From Ahaetulla prasina (lineage: Eukaryota > Chordata > Lepidosauria > Squamata > Colubridae), in the NCBI RefSeq assembly GCF_028640845.1, contig NC_080540.1, positions 260,138,958 through 260,202,957 on the forward strand: a stretch of 64,000 bases of DNA. The letters run 5' to 3'. The notes below the pieces were generated by a model that was not told the DNA's origin, made no database searches, and worked only from the letters and a program-made list of their open reading frames with translations. The translations under genes were made by a program, and so were the position numbers. Below are positions 26,101 through 41,100 of the stretch, one piece after another. Positions within the stretch are counted from its first letter, which is position 1. The number at the start of each line of letters is the position of its first letter.

Positions 26101-29100
26101 TGGATGAAGCCTATGAGTAGAAAAACCATGCATATACTGTTTGGTTTACTGGTTAAGGCAACAGGCTAGAAACTGAGAGACCATGAGTTCAAGTCCCATT
26201 TTAGCCATGAAAACCAGCTGGGTGACCTTGGGCCAGACATTCCCTCTCAGCTTAAACCATCTCATAGGGTTGTTTTTGTAGGGAAAATAGGAGAAGGGAG
26301 GTGTGTCGGATATGTTCACCACCTTGAGTTATTGGTAAAAAATAAAGGGGAGTACAAAATAATTAAATAAACCAATAAATGTACAGTACTTTCCGTAGTC
26401 ATTTCATACATATTTAATCCTTTTCACCCCATTTAATAATTCTGTGTTGATTTTATGTAACTCTTACAGCAAGCGCATGAAGCTTTCAAAGTAGCCCAGT
26501 CTCTGGAACCCTCCCATCTAACATGTTGGATTGGACAGGTAGAGTCTAATCTCTAATCTCTTTCAAATGCATATTTATGTAGCAACATTATTAGGATTTA
26601 AACAGCACATGTTTAATACCATTCCTATTAAGAATCAAATTGCTAGTATAGCAAGTTACTTAAAGTATATAAGCCTTGGTTTATTGCTACATTTGACCTT
26701 GGTGGGTGGTAATTAGGAAGAGATGGAGAGAAACACTGGTGTATCTTTAAATTTAATATAGATAGAACATTTTTCATTCAAATTCAAGATAGTTTTTTTC
26801 TAGAAGTGGTTGATTTTTACATGCTGCACTTTCAGCAATGACTACATTTAGTGGTATTTTCAGTTTATGATAAGGCATTTAAGGTCTGTGGTTATTTTTT
26901 CAGACACTGTGGAAACATTTATTAAGCTTGGAGTTGTTATTCTGCAGATGTAAATGAAACTAGCTAGATTCAAATAACATTTTGCTGTACCTGATTTTTA
27001 ATTTCTTGTTAATCAACTCGTGAAGAACAAGCAGGCTATGCTTGAGGCATGTATTGTCAAAGCAGATAGATTTGAGTTTTCAATTTTATCTTTTTCTCTT
27101 GGTAGGCCTTTGTTGCAGAAACTGTTGGCAGCTATGAAACAATGGATCTCTTCAGACACACCACTGAACTCAGCATGCATGTAAGCTGCTTTAATCAGAT
27201 GCATTATATGGCAATTCTGAAGCAGAGCTGTAATTTTGATTCAGTCTCTCCCCTCAGTATATTTGTGATGTTAGCTAAATCAACCAGATGCCTAACTCCT
27301 GGGCATGTGCTTAAGTAACAATAAAACTGTTTCCTAATTGAGCAGTAGTTAATTCCAGTTCTTCTCCAACAGACGGAAGGTGCAAAAGGCTATGCCTACT
27401 GGGTGTGCTCAACCTTGCAGGATAAAACCAACAGAAATACTGAACTATATAAGTACAACATCCTTCAGATGAATGCTATTCCAACAGCACAAGTTGCTTT
27501 AACTAAATATACAGGTAACTTTTTTAAAAAAGGTTTTAATCCCTCCTGTATTCTGTGCAACTCAAGGTGGATGGTGAACATATAGTACTCATCCCTTCCT
27601 TCTATTTTTCCACAACAGCAACCCTGTGAGGTGAGTTGGGCTGAGAGAATGAGACATGGGCCCAAAGTCAACCAGGTGGATTTCATATCTAAAGTAGGAT
27701 TAGAAATCAGTCTCCTGGCTTCAAGGCCAGCCCAAACTGGCTTCAAGGCCAGTACACCAAACTGGCTTTCTCCATCCTACATTTAAAATACTAGATGGTT
27801 TCAATTAGATTGGTCAAAGTGGAATCCAGTGATTGTTGTGAGGTTTGGAACAAAAAAGAGAAAGCATGTTTGAAAAGAGAAGCAACTTCCAATGAGTTTC
27901 AAATTCATTGCTGCTTCATGTAGAATCAGTTTATAATTTATCCTTAGCCATGACTTTTTAGCAGAACCTCAGTGAACCTCTCCAGCAGGGAATTTTGAGT
28001 AGTTCGGAAAACCGGTAACAGAAATTTTGAGTAGTTAGGAAAACCGGCAAATACCACTTCTAGCTGGTCCCAGAGTGGGGTGGGAATGGGGATTTTGCAG
28101 TATCCTCCCCCTGGAGTGGGGTGGGAATGGAGATTTTGTAGTATCCTTCCCCTGCCATGTCACACCCACAGAACCAGTAGTAAAAAAAAATTGAATTTCA
28201 CCACTATTCTTCAGTATACATTTACGTTCCAGAGACTAGGGAAGCAGAGAAGGACTGCTACATTTTGGTATGTCATTTCACATTTTAAATATCCCAGAAG
28301 CTTAGGCTGGCCATCATTGAGAATAAGGCAATGAGCCAGCAGAGATGCCCCTACATTGTATAGCCTAAACTTAGAAGAGTGATACATCTTTAATTTTCTC
28401 TTTCTTTCCCTTTTCTCCCTTAACTCCTTTTACCAATATGCTAAAAGTAAAACCCAGGCTCGGAGGTACAACATAACCTTCCCCAGTCTGGAACCCTCCA
28501 GAGCTATTGGGAAGCCTATTAATACTGACTATGTAATCTCCAAATATCCTGTGATAGTAACTGTTCTATGGCAAAGGATAATGTATAAAATAAGATTTAA
28601 ATGTGCACTCTTGAAGTTAATTGTATCTGAGATAATCACCTATCATTGGTACATTAACCCACAGATGATGGAATAAGTATAGGTTATCAGAAATATTTCC
28701 TTTCCAGTTCTGTAAATGATTCTAGTAGCATGTTTTGGGAATCTAAATTTCAGATTGTTTTGTGCACTCCCCAATTTTTTTTATTATTATTTTGCACTTT
28801 TCCCCCCAGAAAGAATCCAGAATGATGCGTGTGCTTTCACAATGCTTGGTTATTTGAATGAATATCTTCAGCTGAAAAAACAGGCAGCAGATACATATCA
28901 AAGGTAACCTTCTTAAATACACATTTTGAAGTATCAATAGCAGCTTCAGTTCAATGTTTTCTCCAGTAAATACAACATACAGTATATGCCAGAAATATTC
29001 ATTGGTCTGACATAGTAGCACTATAAAGCCATATGTTACTGAAAGATGTTTAGATGTTAGAAAATTCAGTTAAAGAATTGAAAGGCAACATAGATCATGT

Positions 29101-32100
29101 TCAGTTGCATCTGTTTGGCAAAAATAACATAGTTAAGTTTAAATGTTTTTTGTTGTATTAAATTCTATCTTGAAAGTTAAAAAAGCAATAAAAGTAGAAA
29201 AAGATTAAAATAACTACACTTGTTAGCTAAACTTTCTCATATAACTTCTATTGTCCCAAGCATAAGTTTTTAAACACTTCACAAAATGGCTCACATGTTT
29301 TTTTTTAAGTCTTACAGAATGATTTTGTAAAAAAAGTAAAGTAATAAATAAGATTTAAAATGTACAAAGAAATAGAAAAAAGAAAGGAAAAAACTATAGA
29401 GAAGCAGCTTCTGGTCTTCTCACAGCAATTACAAATGCATTTATATTTTACCCTCTCTAAGGTTTCCACAGAATTTCCCTTCTTTCTATAGTCTACTCTT
29501 TCTAAATATCAAACGCATAAATAACAAGTACATTTTTTTTCCAGCAAAAATGTCCATTAGGAGTTTCCAATCACTATAAATGTATTTATTGTCTTTTGCT
29601 ATTCAAACAAATCAATTTTGCCATATTGCTAATTTCTGTATGCTTCAGCCATTTGTCCGTGATGGGTATTTCAGAGTTTTTCCATTTTTGTGCATATAAT
29701 CATCTAGCAGCAGTTATATATAAAAGCAATTTTCCATAACTCTTTTCTAATTGTCTACCCATTAGTCCCAACAAGAAGAATTCTGTTTCAATTGGCTATT
29801 AATTGTTCTTTGTATCACAACATGTATTTGAACTCTGAATTTTGTGGCTTTTTTATAAGTTCATTAGGCATCATAAAATGACCCGTCATGTTTTCCACAT
29901 TTCCAACATACATTTGAAGTACTTTTATATGTTCTAGTTAATTTTTCTGAAATTATGTACTGATGGTTCATCGTTTTAGTAAAGTTGTCTTTTAACTTAC
30001 AACATAATACAAATTTCAGTCTTTTCAGCCACTTAAGATTAAACGTTTCAGCCACATACTTTCCCATTGTTCCACACTATAGCAATAGCATTTTGACTTA
30101 TATACTGCCCCATAGCACTTTATAGCACTCTCCAGGTAGTTTACAATATAAGCAACATATATTCTATATATTCTGTGTTCTATATTCTTAGCCTGTTTTA
30201 TCATGCTCTTTTACTTGTTATTTTTCCATTTCAAATTTCAACAAAAGCTTACATTTTGGCAATTAGATGCTCACATTTGTACATACAGAAAGTCTACTTA
30301 TAAACAGATCATGTCCTGAGATTTGTTTGCAAATCCAACAAGCATAAAAGAAAATTCTTACCTTAGATAAGTGGCAATAAAGGAAGTCAGGAGAAAGTGT
30401 GAAAGGGTTGGTTTTTGATGCTCTACATAAGTGTGCAGCATGCTAGAAACTAAACCTTTTTAACCTTATCTCAACTTCTGGACTATTCTAGGTTGGAGTT
30501 TATTTGTACAGTAGTATCTTGGTACTCAATTGCTTTGAAACTCATCAGATTTGGTACTCAACACATTTTGACATGAATATTTTGTCTTGGTACTCATCAT
30601 TCATTTGGTGCTCAATGTACAAGCTAGAACTTGTCAATGTCAGCTGCTTTGAGACTCAGTACATTGTTCCTTATGGGAAAAAATTGTTTGATAAACATTG
30701 TTTTGGGTACTCATTGTGCCTCTTGGAATCAATGATTAGTACCAAGGTACCAGTTTATTGGTGAAAGTTCGTAATATATGTTCAATTTCAGATTCTTTCT
30801 TCTGCTGTTCAATTCCAAATTCTTGTTATATATTTAAATCTTTCTCTTAACTATGCATATGGAAACAATTCAAAACTAAATCCCTCTGCAGTCAATTGAT
30901 CTCTTAATTTTATTTTATATTCTCCATGCTCTTGTTACAACAACTCTCAATAGGCTAACCATCTCTCTTTGCCTGCTTTTCTTTTCAATAAAATGCATCT
31001 TGTACCACATAAAGGCATTTTTGAGCCCAATCTGGGATTATATTTATTCCATATTCTTAATATGGCACTTCTAATATAATAATTTTTAAAAGCTACATTA
31101 GCTTTAACTTTATTGTATAATAGAAAGTCATGCCATCCAAACCTTAGGTCATACTTTTCTAGTTCTGAAATTCTATTTCTCCTCTTTGTTAATCCTTTTG
31201 GTAAGACAAATATACCTAAAACTTAACAAATGATATAAATAAAGGTCTAGATACAAAATCAGAAGTGTCTTTCTGTAATCAAAATATTGATTTTGATTTT
31301 TACAAAATATTGTAAGCCGCCCTGAGTCTTCGGAGAAGGGCGGGTATAAATGTAAACAAAAAAAAAAAATAGAATGTTTAATTTCTCAAGCATTTCATAG
31401 GAAAGCATTTCATAGGAAAGCTACTGACAGCAAAATATTTGGAAGTTTAATCTATGATACTTTTTTCAGATCAGTTCTATTGCTGACAAATTCTGAAGAC
31501 AGAGAAAGATATAATATAGTGATGAGAAATTATGGAAGATCACTCTGGTAAGTTGCAAACTAAGTATACTATTATTCTTATCAAATTAAGACTTTCAGTT
31601 CTAGAAAGTATATAGTAAACAAAACCATGTCTCTTAAAGCAGGGGTCCCAAACCCCCAGCCCATGGATTGGCACCGGTTCACGGCAGGCCAGAAATGGGG
31701 CTACACAAACAAGCAAAGCCCCATCTGTGGGATGCAGGCAGCACATGACAACATGCCCATGGATAAACCCCTTCCACGGTTGGGGATCAATATCTTAAAG
31801 TACTGTGGAAATCAGTTTAGGATCTTCCAGTCATTCTTTTGCAAATCCAGAGCCTGCTGAAATCATGTCACAAAAAATTGGCAGCAAATAATCTTATTTT
31901 CTTTTTTTGTGTAAATATGTAGTAAAACAGGAACTCTCGTTTTATTAAAACTGGAAGAAAAAGAGCACCAAATTAGAAAAAATAATATTTAAAATTATAT
32001 CCGCTCACTGACTAATGACGATAGCACTTATGCTATGTCCCTTGTAAATGTTGATGGCTCAAAGCACAAATCACTTACAGTTAGCTCTTAGATAATCAGT

Positions 32101-35100
32101 TCCTGATTATGTAATGTATATAATGGAGAAACAGTTAACATTCAAACACATTGAGATGTAAGGTTAAACTAAGACTTACATGTTATCTTCGGATATGTTT
32201 ATAGCCAAACAGTTCAATTCTGAATCTAAGTTTTATACCATTCACCACATGATCACACAAATCCATGCTTGAGATTTATAGATCTAAAGTAATATCATTG
32301 CAAAATTGTTAAATTATGAAGCACTATTTATTAGGGGAATATTTCATCCCCAAATTTTGATTTTTAGTTGAATGTATGTGTGAGATTTATTTTTTTCTAA
32401 TTGGACTAAGTCCTTTTCTTTTTTTAAAGTGCTCTTGGCCAGTGTGATGATGCCATCAAGGCTTATTTGGCAACTCATCTGATAGAATTTGATGATATTG
32501 TAGGAATTGCTCTGTCTTACTTCAAGAAAGGACATTTCCAAGAAAGTCAGAAAGGTAAGTGTTTCCATTGTACAGTATCTCCTCTAAAGAATCTGTGTGA
32601 AAATCACTGTTTATATTTTGTGATGACTTGGTAAAATATTAAGATCACAAGCATTTAATCTCCAGAAAGAATAGTCATAGATTGATTTCATCAAATCTTC
32701 CTCTGAAGTGCAGAAAATATTAACAATGTGAGTTACCTCTGAAATTAACTTTGTTTCCTAGGCCTGAGCTGCAGTTTGGTTCCTTGCTTGTTTATTGTGT
32801 TAACATAGATTGTTGAACTGGGGTCTATCAACTCTAATAGGCTTTAATTTCTTTCAGTGGCGATTCTTAACCTACCTGTTTCAAAATCAGAAACAATAAT
32901 ACAGGTAGCCCTTGATTTACAGACCTTCTTTCAGTGACTGTTCATAATTATGGTACTAAAAATGGACTTACAACCCTTGCTTAAAGTTACAGCCATTGCA
33001 GAATCCTGCTGTTACATAATCAAAATTTGGGAGTTTAATAGCCTGCCCGCACTTGTGAACACAGGAACGCTGAGTGAGTGTGTGTGTGTGTGTATGTATG
33101 TGCCATCCCCTCCTCCTGGGCAAGTATTTGATTAAGGTTGCTGCTTGCCATTGTTTTGAATTTCTCATTTTTATTCCTAGCTTATGAAAAAGCACTTGCA
33201 ATTGCAGAGTCTGAGCAAGATAAAGCATACATATTAACAGCCCTCGCAATAATAGAATACAAACAAAATCGAGTGGATGCTGCAAAGAATGTCTTATTTA
33301 AATGGTAAGGAGTAAGTACAGCCTTATTTCTCTAAACCTATTAAAGTACTTTAAAACCATCCTAATCCCTTTTAATAAGCTTACTGTAGAGAACTCTAGG
33401 CAAAATGGGATCCTTGCTGACTAGAAGAAATCCCAGGTCTGCAAAAGCATCTTTCAAAAAAAGAGAGATAAAACAGGAAATGTCTCCCCTCAGGAATTGC
33501 ACAGTGCAGTCACAAAATGTAAATTTATAGCTTGGCAGGAATTGAATGCACCTGGGAGTGGGTGGAGGGGGAGGGAAGTTTGGCAAGTTTTGAAGAAAAC
33601 TTCTTTTACAAGGGTTGCAATTACATTCCTGTTTCATGTGTTCTATTTAACAGCAGACTCACTGGTGGGTGAGTACCTGAAAACATGAGAACACTCAGAA
33701 TAAGATGAAAAATAATTCTCAGTCAAACAGAGGTACAAAAGTTTGTGAGTTCAGATAGGAAGGAAATCCCAAATTGGCCTGACATGGGGTATTTTAGCTT
33801 TCACATTCACAGAAAGGAAAAAAAAAAGGATAGGGTCAAAATACTTTTGATCCTTAGGATTTAGTTCATAGTTGAGCATAGCTAAGAATGAAATATGCAT
33901 CAGTTGGTTACAGCACCTGCCTTTTCTTCCACAACTCCAGTGATGCACCAGCACTATCAGAGTTCTTTTCAAGGCTGATGGGAGCATGAATAAAATCAAG
34001 CTTTGGGCTGAGACTTATTGCACCAATTTGTTCCCTATTACCATCTTTTTCATGACATTAATTTGGATAGATGATGCTTTTGCTTTTTTTAAAAAGAAAA
34101 ACAACCTAGCATGTATTTGCATTTGTAAATCATGAGAACAATTCATTCATTAACTCACTTTTCAATGAATGGTGATATTCCTTAATACAATAGTAGATTG
34201 CAAAGGCATTTCTCAGCTATTGCCAAATTACCAAACTACCTGTTAATATGACTTTACTGCCTCCAATTTTTATTAGTCAGCCATTTATTAAACTTTTTTA
34301 TTCCCCTTGGGATGTTTTATAGCTTTTATAGTCAGGCATGTCAAACAGTGGTTTCTGAAAGAAACTGTTCCGCGGAAGGGAGTTCCCAGGGGAAATTATT
34401 TAACTATATATAAGCAGAATCTAGATTAGAATATTACTATCATGAGTCCTGGATCATAAATGTCACTGGTGTAAACAGATTCATAGAATAGTAATTGCTA
34501 TACTCAGCAAAATAAATCTGTACTCAGCATTGTTTCTTAGGACTAAAAATTCATCTAAACAGGAAAACCTGTTCTTATTGAGTCCGACCATTGATCAGAG
34601 AACTTCAGAAGGATCTTTGCCACCGGGTAGCCAATCTCTAAAGCCTGCTGAGTGTGGAGATGGGGACTGATTTCTTTTAACTAGGAATCTTAAGCCCAAA
34701 TGTCGAATCTTCTAAATGCAGAACAAGCTCCACCCCCCAGAGCATCTGGCAATGCTTCATAAACATAAAGATTTCCAGGTATAAGATAGCATTTTGAATT
34801 ATAAATATTGTGCCGAGTAAGCAACAGACTCTTCATATTATACTTTAAGGCAATGCTCCTTGGAGTAATACATTTTCTGTGTTGCATTTACAGTTCTATA
34901 TTACAAGAGCCTAATATGGAAAGCCTGCAAGCCTTGTGCAGTTTAGGGCTGATCAAGCAGGATGCAACACTTGCAACCGCAGCACTTAAAGAACTGTTAA
35001 AGCACCCAGAGAAAAAAGACAATGTTTATAAGAGGTGCCTTCTTGCAACTGCTGTCTATGCATTACAAGGCAGACATCTGGCTGTTCAAAGACAAGTTTC

Positions 35101-38100
35101 TAAAGCTGTCCACAGGTATGTGAAATATAAAGCAACCAACGTTACTTTTGCCTATCACCCATTCCCCCAAAGGTAGGTGCTATGTACTGTAGAAATCCTC
35201 TGAGTTTTACTTGCAAAAGCTGTCCTTTGGGTTTCCCACTTGAACTGTGGTAATATAGAGATTTGCAGTTTGAGATAGTTTCAAAATAAAGGTAGAAGTA
35301 ATTAGATGACTACTCTCTCCTTCTGATAGGATAAAAATCCTATCAGCTAATATAAAGTATTTTTCCCCCTGATTCTATTATTTAAGGGAAAGTATGAACA
35401 TTCTCAATTTAGATAAGGTAAGACTGTTCACTTAAAATAGTCAGAATGTTTGAATAAGACACAGCCTGCTAATATTCTCTGTTAAGTGATTTATGTTAAA
35501 TGTAATAACATTTGCAGGTTCTCCTTAGTTTATGATGGCAACTGGGACTGGAATTTCCATCACTAAGCAATGTGGTTGTAAAGCATTAGATATTAGATAT
35601 GAATATCAGTTTTTAGATTAGCAAAGGTTATTTGCTCCACATTATTTTAACAAAATCTAGAATCTAGTTCGAATTGAACCACGGAGAGTTTAAAAATGCA
35701 CTTCATCTAGCAATATTATTTTGAAATTTAAATCTATTTAACCCGTTTATTGTTTTTTCAGTTGGTTCTAATTAATATATACTTTCACAAATATCTTCAA
35801 AGATACTATTTTACTATATTAAAAGGACTATAAACATAAATTGGAAGCTTCTATATTAGAAATAGTTATACAAAATGTATGTTTCATAATTTCAGTCTAT
35901 GTTGGTAGATTCTACTATATTGAGAATTGTGATTTTAACTCTGCCATGGTCTCTTACCTAAGCAACCCAAATAATCCTGCCCTCTGGTCCCTGCTGTCAA
36001 GATTGATCCCTCGGTATGTGCCACAAAATGCCAAGGTAAATATGCATAGATGAGAATGCAGTACATACATGCTGAATTACAGATTTACTAAATGACTAAA
36101 GTTCCCCCGCACATGCATGCTAGTTGTTTCTGGCTCTAGGGGTGGTGCTCATCTCCATTTCTAAGCCGAAGAGCCAGTGCTGTCCGAAAAAGTCTGTGGT
36201 CATTTGGCAGGCATGATTAAATGCTGAAGGCGCATGGAGCGCTGTTACCTTCCCACCAAATTGGTCCCTATTTTTCTACTTGCATTTTTTACATGCTTTC
36301 AAACTGGTAGGTTAGCAGAAACTGGGACAAGTAATAGGTGCTCACTCCGTTATGCAGTGCTAGGGATTCAAACCTAAATTAAATGAGTAAAAATGGTACT
36401 AAAAAGAGTTTTCAAAATTAGCATCAACATTATAGTTCAATCATTTTGACAAGCAAATATCTTCAATATGTTCTACTTGTCAATTGTCATAATGTGTTTT
36501 TTTTATTATAAGTTTTTTATTTTTAAATATAAGTATTAAATACATGAACAGTGTGGCATCTGGATATCATTAATTTTGATACAAAATAATAAGTGATGAG
36601 ATTAACAATTTTGATAGCCTTAATTACATTAATCATACGTCATTATAGTAACATTGCACATAATACAATCATCTTTCAACTTCTAGTCCTTTCATCTACA
36701 TACTGATTGTAACATATTATATAGAAATATGCATAATAATATTTTCCTCCTTTCTAATTTCTACCTCTATTCTATACCTTAATATTACAAACCTTATATT
36801 GGTAGGTACACTATTTCTATCCTTCCTCTCTTGTCCAATTTAGTATTTCAGTTTTTGTTAATTTTTCTTTTTTTTCCTTTGGCATGTTTTCCACATTATT
36901 ATAATAACATAAATATTACAAATAACATTGTTAACATTATAATATTTACTCCACCATATATATAATCCCTCATCATTTAATTTTTCCAATATTTTATTAC
37001 ACAATACCAATAGCCATAGTAACCTTAATACTGTTGTTTAAGAGTATATAATACAATCATCTTTCAACTTCTGATCCTTCCTCTATATACTAATTTTAAG
37101 ACATTATATAAAAATCTACTTAATATTATCCCTCTTTCTAATTCCTACCTCTATTCTAAGTCTTGATAGCACAAATCTTATATTAGTGGATATTTTGTTT
37201 CTATCCATCATCTCTTGTTTACTTCAGTGTTTCAATTCTTATTGATTTTTAGCATGTTTTTCATACTCCTCCTTTGAAATTTTATATCTCCATGTATCAT
37301 TCATATTTGGTCTAAATGTTTTCTCTTTCACTGCCTCTGCTTCTCGCTGCCAGATCTTCACTATACCTATCAGTGTCTCTACCCTCACTTTAGGAATGTC
37401 TTTCTGCTCATCCAATTTTATTTTTAAGTTTCTGAATGTATAGTCAACTTGATCTAGTTCATTCCTTTTAATTATCTCTTCCTTCTCCTTATCTTCTAAA
37501 TTCGTTCATTTTATCTGCTCTATCCTTTTCTTTGTTTTTTCTATTTTCTCCTCTATTTCCTGGGTTTCCTGTTCATTTTTCATTGTTATGCGCCAACCCT
37601 TTATCTCCCTGTGGTTCTTTGTTATGATTTCATAGACACTTTGAAACATCAATGACATTTCTTTTTGAAATATACTTATTTTCCCCTTATGAACCATTTT
37701 GTGTTATTTTAATAAATCCAAAAGTTACTTAATAATCTATCACAGTCCCAAAATCTTTATTGTCTGTAACATCAAAAATATTGTCATATTGTTTTTTTAA
37801 AACATAAAAAGATAACCACCAACATAGCAGCTTGCTTAATTGTACCCTTTTGTTCACATACACAGACATACACAAATCATTATTATTGCCTGCTAAGTGG
37901 AAAAGTTCTCTGAAAAGAAGTGGAGGAAGATAGGTTGACAACCATCTCAGAAAATTGCACTGTGAAACTTGTTCTTAGCTTTCCATATATTCATTATCAT
38001 CAGCTGACCTGTGCGAAGAATCCTGCCAGGTGTTCTGTAGGATTTTTTTTCTTTTGCAATAATGTTTATTGCATTTTTATTTACAATGTTTTATATTGCT

Positions 38101-41100
38101 TCTAAGCTGCTTTTGGGGGGGCAGATATCCTGAAAGTCGGGGAAAAGTGGATGTAGTAAATAAATTGTGACAGTGGATCCTTCCACAATTATGTGAGGGA
38201 TGTTAATGAGAAAAGATTGAGGTCTACTGAAAATGCTAGTATCTGGGACTGCTTTTATTCTCGCAAAAGTTCAGTTTAGCATGAGATTCATGGAACTCTT
38301 TAGTAAACAGCAGTTGTCCTGGTGGAAAAGTTAATTTATAGTAGAGCTATAATCAATGGTGGGATTCAAATAAATTTAACAACCGGTTCTCTGCCCTAAT
38401 GTTTTCTTCCAACAACCAGTTCACCAAACTGCTCAGAAAGTTAACAACCGGTTCTCCCGAAGTGGCGTGAACCGACTGAATCCCACCACTGGCTATAATA
38501 GGGAATCATTGTTATTTTGAAAAGCACATTCTCTTCTATTTGTGGTGGCAGTTACAATCCTCTACAAGTGTTGCTTTCTGGCATAATGTAGTTTTGAATT
38601 TTTCCTGATATGTACAGTATGTGCATTTTGTAGTTCCTGCAAAATTTATTTTGTCTTTGTCACCGTTTTTTTAAGGGATAAGGTTATATAATGAGCTATT
38701 CCCCCTCGACAAATAGATGTTAATTCAGCTGTTCAGTACATTTTTTTTTCTAATGTACTTTCTGCACCAATATTTAGGCCTCTTTCAAACACCAACCAGT
38801 TCACCCTCCTCCCCACACCATCAGGAATAAGTGTCCTTACTTTTCCTTCCTTGGGGGGAAAAAACCTGTTTTTTTCAATGGCTAATGGCAAGCACCAAAA
38901 TGGGCAAGTGCTGTTGGTTAATAGGTAAGCACCAAAAAATGGCAGCTATTTGCTGCTATTTCTTGAACTTCATTACTAGTTTTGCTTTTTGTGGTGAAGA
39001 AAAATGTAATGTTAGTCAGTTTTGTAATATTCTGAAATGTCATTCTTAATCAAAGTTTGGTCTTACAGGGTGGAGCTGTGGCAGGAAGTATTGCCTGCAT
39101 TCTTGATCTAAATCATGGGAAGGTTAGTGTTTTTGATACTGAAAATACGATTATCTTGGAACAATACTTTCTATTTAAAAAAGTCAAAATATGCATTTGC
39201 TCTGTATTTTTATTTTTTATTTTTTTTGTTCAGAAAGCCTTGCTGAATACTGCTGTTAATCAACTGGCCACAGGATGTCACAAAGCTGAAAATAAAAAGA
39301 ATATTCTAAAAGCAATTCATCTTTCTCCAGGTGACACATTTAAATCTAGTGATGCTAATTCTTACTCTTAAATGTTACCCTGATCCAGGGTCTTTTCCAA
39401 AATATATTTTAACAAGTGATTAATAGATTCAGGACAAAAAAGAATAAGTTTCATACCAAATTATTTCTTTATTGATTATATTCCTATTTTTCTCTAGCAG
39501 CTCATGACAGCAGATGTGGTTTAATTTTTTCCAGTTTTATTCTCACAATAATCCTGTGCAGCATGTTGTATTATGAGATAACGACTGCCAAAAGTCTCCT
39601 AAAGCACTTTATGACTGAATGGAATCATTTGGCTGGTTTTCTCCAGTCCTAGTTCAGCACCCTAAGCACTGAGGACCTAAGCAATAATAAGCATCTAAGA
39701 ACCAAGTTTTTTATGTGAGTCAGGCCTTCATGGTGTAGGGATTTGGTCATTTTATACTTTAGGTTTTATGTTTTGCGTACATCCACTTGTTTAATTTTTC
39801 AACAGTTTGGTGGTCTAATTTGAAAACGACATCTTCCTTGTGTTTTTTATCTTTTCAGATGATCCTACAGCCTGGGCTGTCCTCTTGGCTGCTTGCCATG
39901 CAGAAAACACAATTGTTCATCTGCATAATAAGCCATCCAAGCAGACACATCTGGAAAAAGTGATTGTCACTGCAATCTCAGCTAAGAGTAAGGCTGCTTT
40001 TTTGTTCTTGACAACAACTGTTCTCATTGCTGTTTTTAACTGAAATAAATCATTAATGAAAATATTGGTAAACTGGGCTGCAGCAAAGTCTATGCAGTGT
40101 AGATAAAAAAACAGGTTCGTTAAGGATGATTATAGAAATTGTCCAAAACCTAGAGATGATAGATGTGTAAGTCTCTTTAAAGCAGGGCTCTCCAACCTTG
40201 GTCCCTTTAAGACTTGTGGACTTCAACTCCCAGAGTTCCTCAGCCAGCTTTGCTGGCTGAGGGACTCTGGGAGTTGAAGTCCACAAGTCTTAAAGAGACC
40301 AAGGTTGGAGAGCCCTGCTTTAAACAATCATTGCAAACACTGTGGGAAAAGAAGCTGTATAATTTGGTTGACATGCTAGAGAAGGTCTGGCAGTAGCATG
40401 TCAGAAAGTTGACATCCATACATTGATTAGTAAAGGAACTGTCTTGTCTCAGGTTTTTACTAGAAAAGAAGACTATCTGATTTAGGGCCTTCTAGCTCTC
40501 ACATAAGGTAGATGCCAGCCAGGTCATAATTACAATGCTGCAGCATCTTGCAGTCCCCTGACAGTCATTTGTAACCATCTTTCCCAGCTTTCTATAAGCC
40601 AAGCGAATGGAGAAGCTGGCAGAAGTTTGTAAATAGCAATCACATGATGTTGCACAGTGGCATAGGATTAACTTAATGACAGCAACTAGACGTGCTGGAA
40701 TTTACATCACTAAGTGGTGTCACATTTTATGACTGCATTACTTAGTGACAGAAGTTCTAGTCTCAATTGTCACTGCTAACCAAAACCAGGACTTTCCTTT
40801 ATTCAAAAGTCTTCTGCAAATACAAAACTCCTATAACAAATGGCATTCTAACTAGACCCTTTCCATAGGTCACAAAAACATTTATTTTACAGTGAAAGAA
40901 ACTACTTAGTTACATCGTGAAAATATAAGAGCTTAATTCATCTAATGGTGATCCGTCTTTCCTGATGATCAGCTATGTCAGTAGCTCATGTAACAAAGTA
41001 CATGCCTACATCCTATCCTTTACTTTGCGAAATAGAAAGTTTACTCTTACAAATTAGAAAATTTACTCCCTTATAAAGGCAGAATTTGTTTAATTTCTTC

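Noticed and set aside
40053..40396. Same short protein on both strands
   Set aside because: Produced by the palindromic MITE at 40183-40317.
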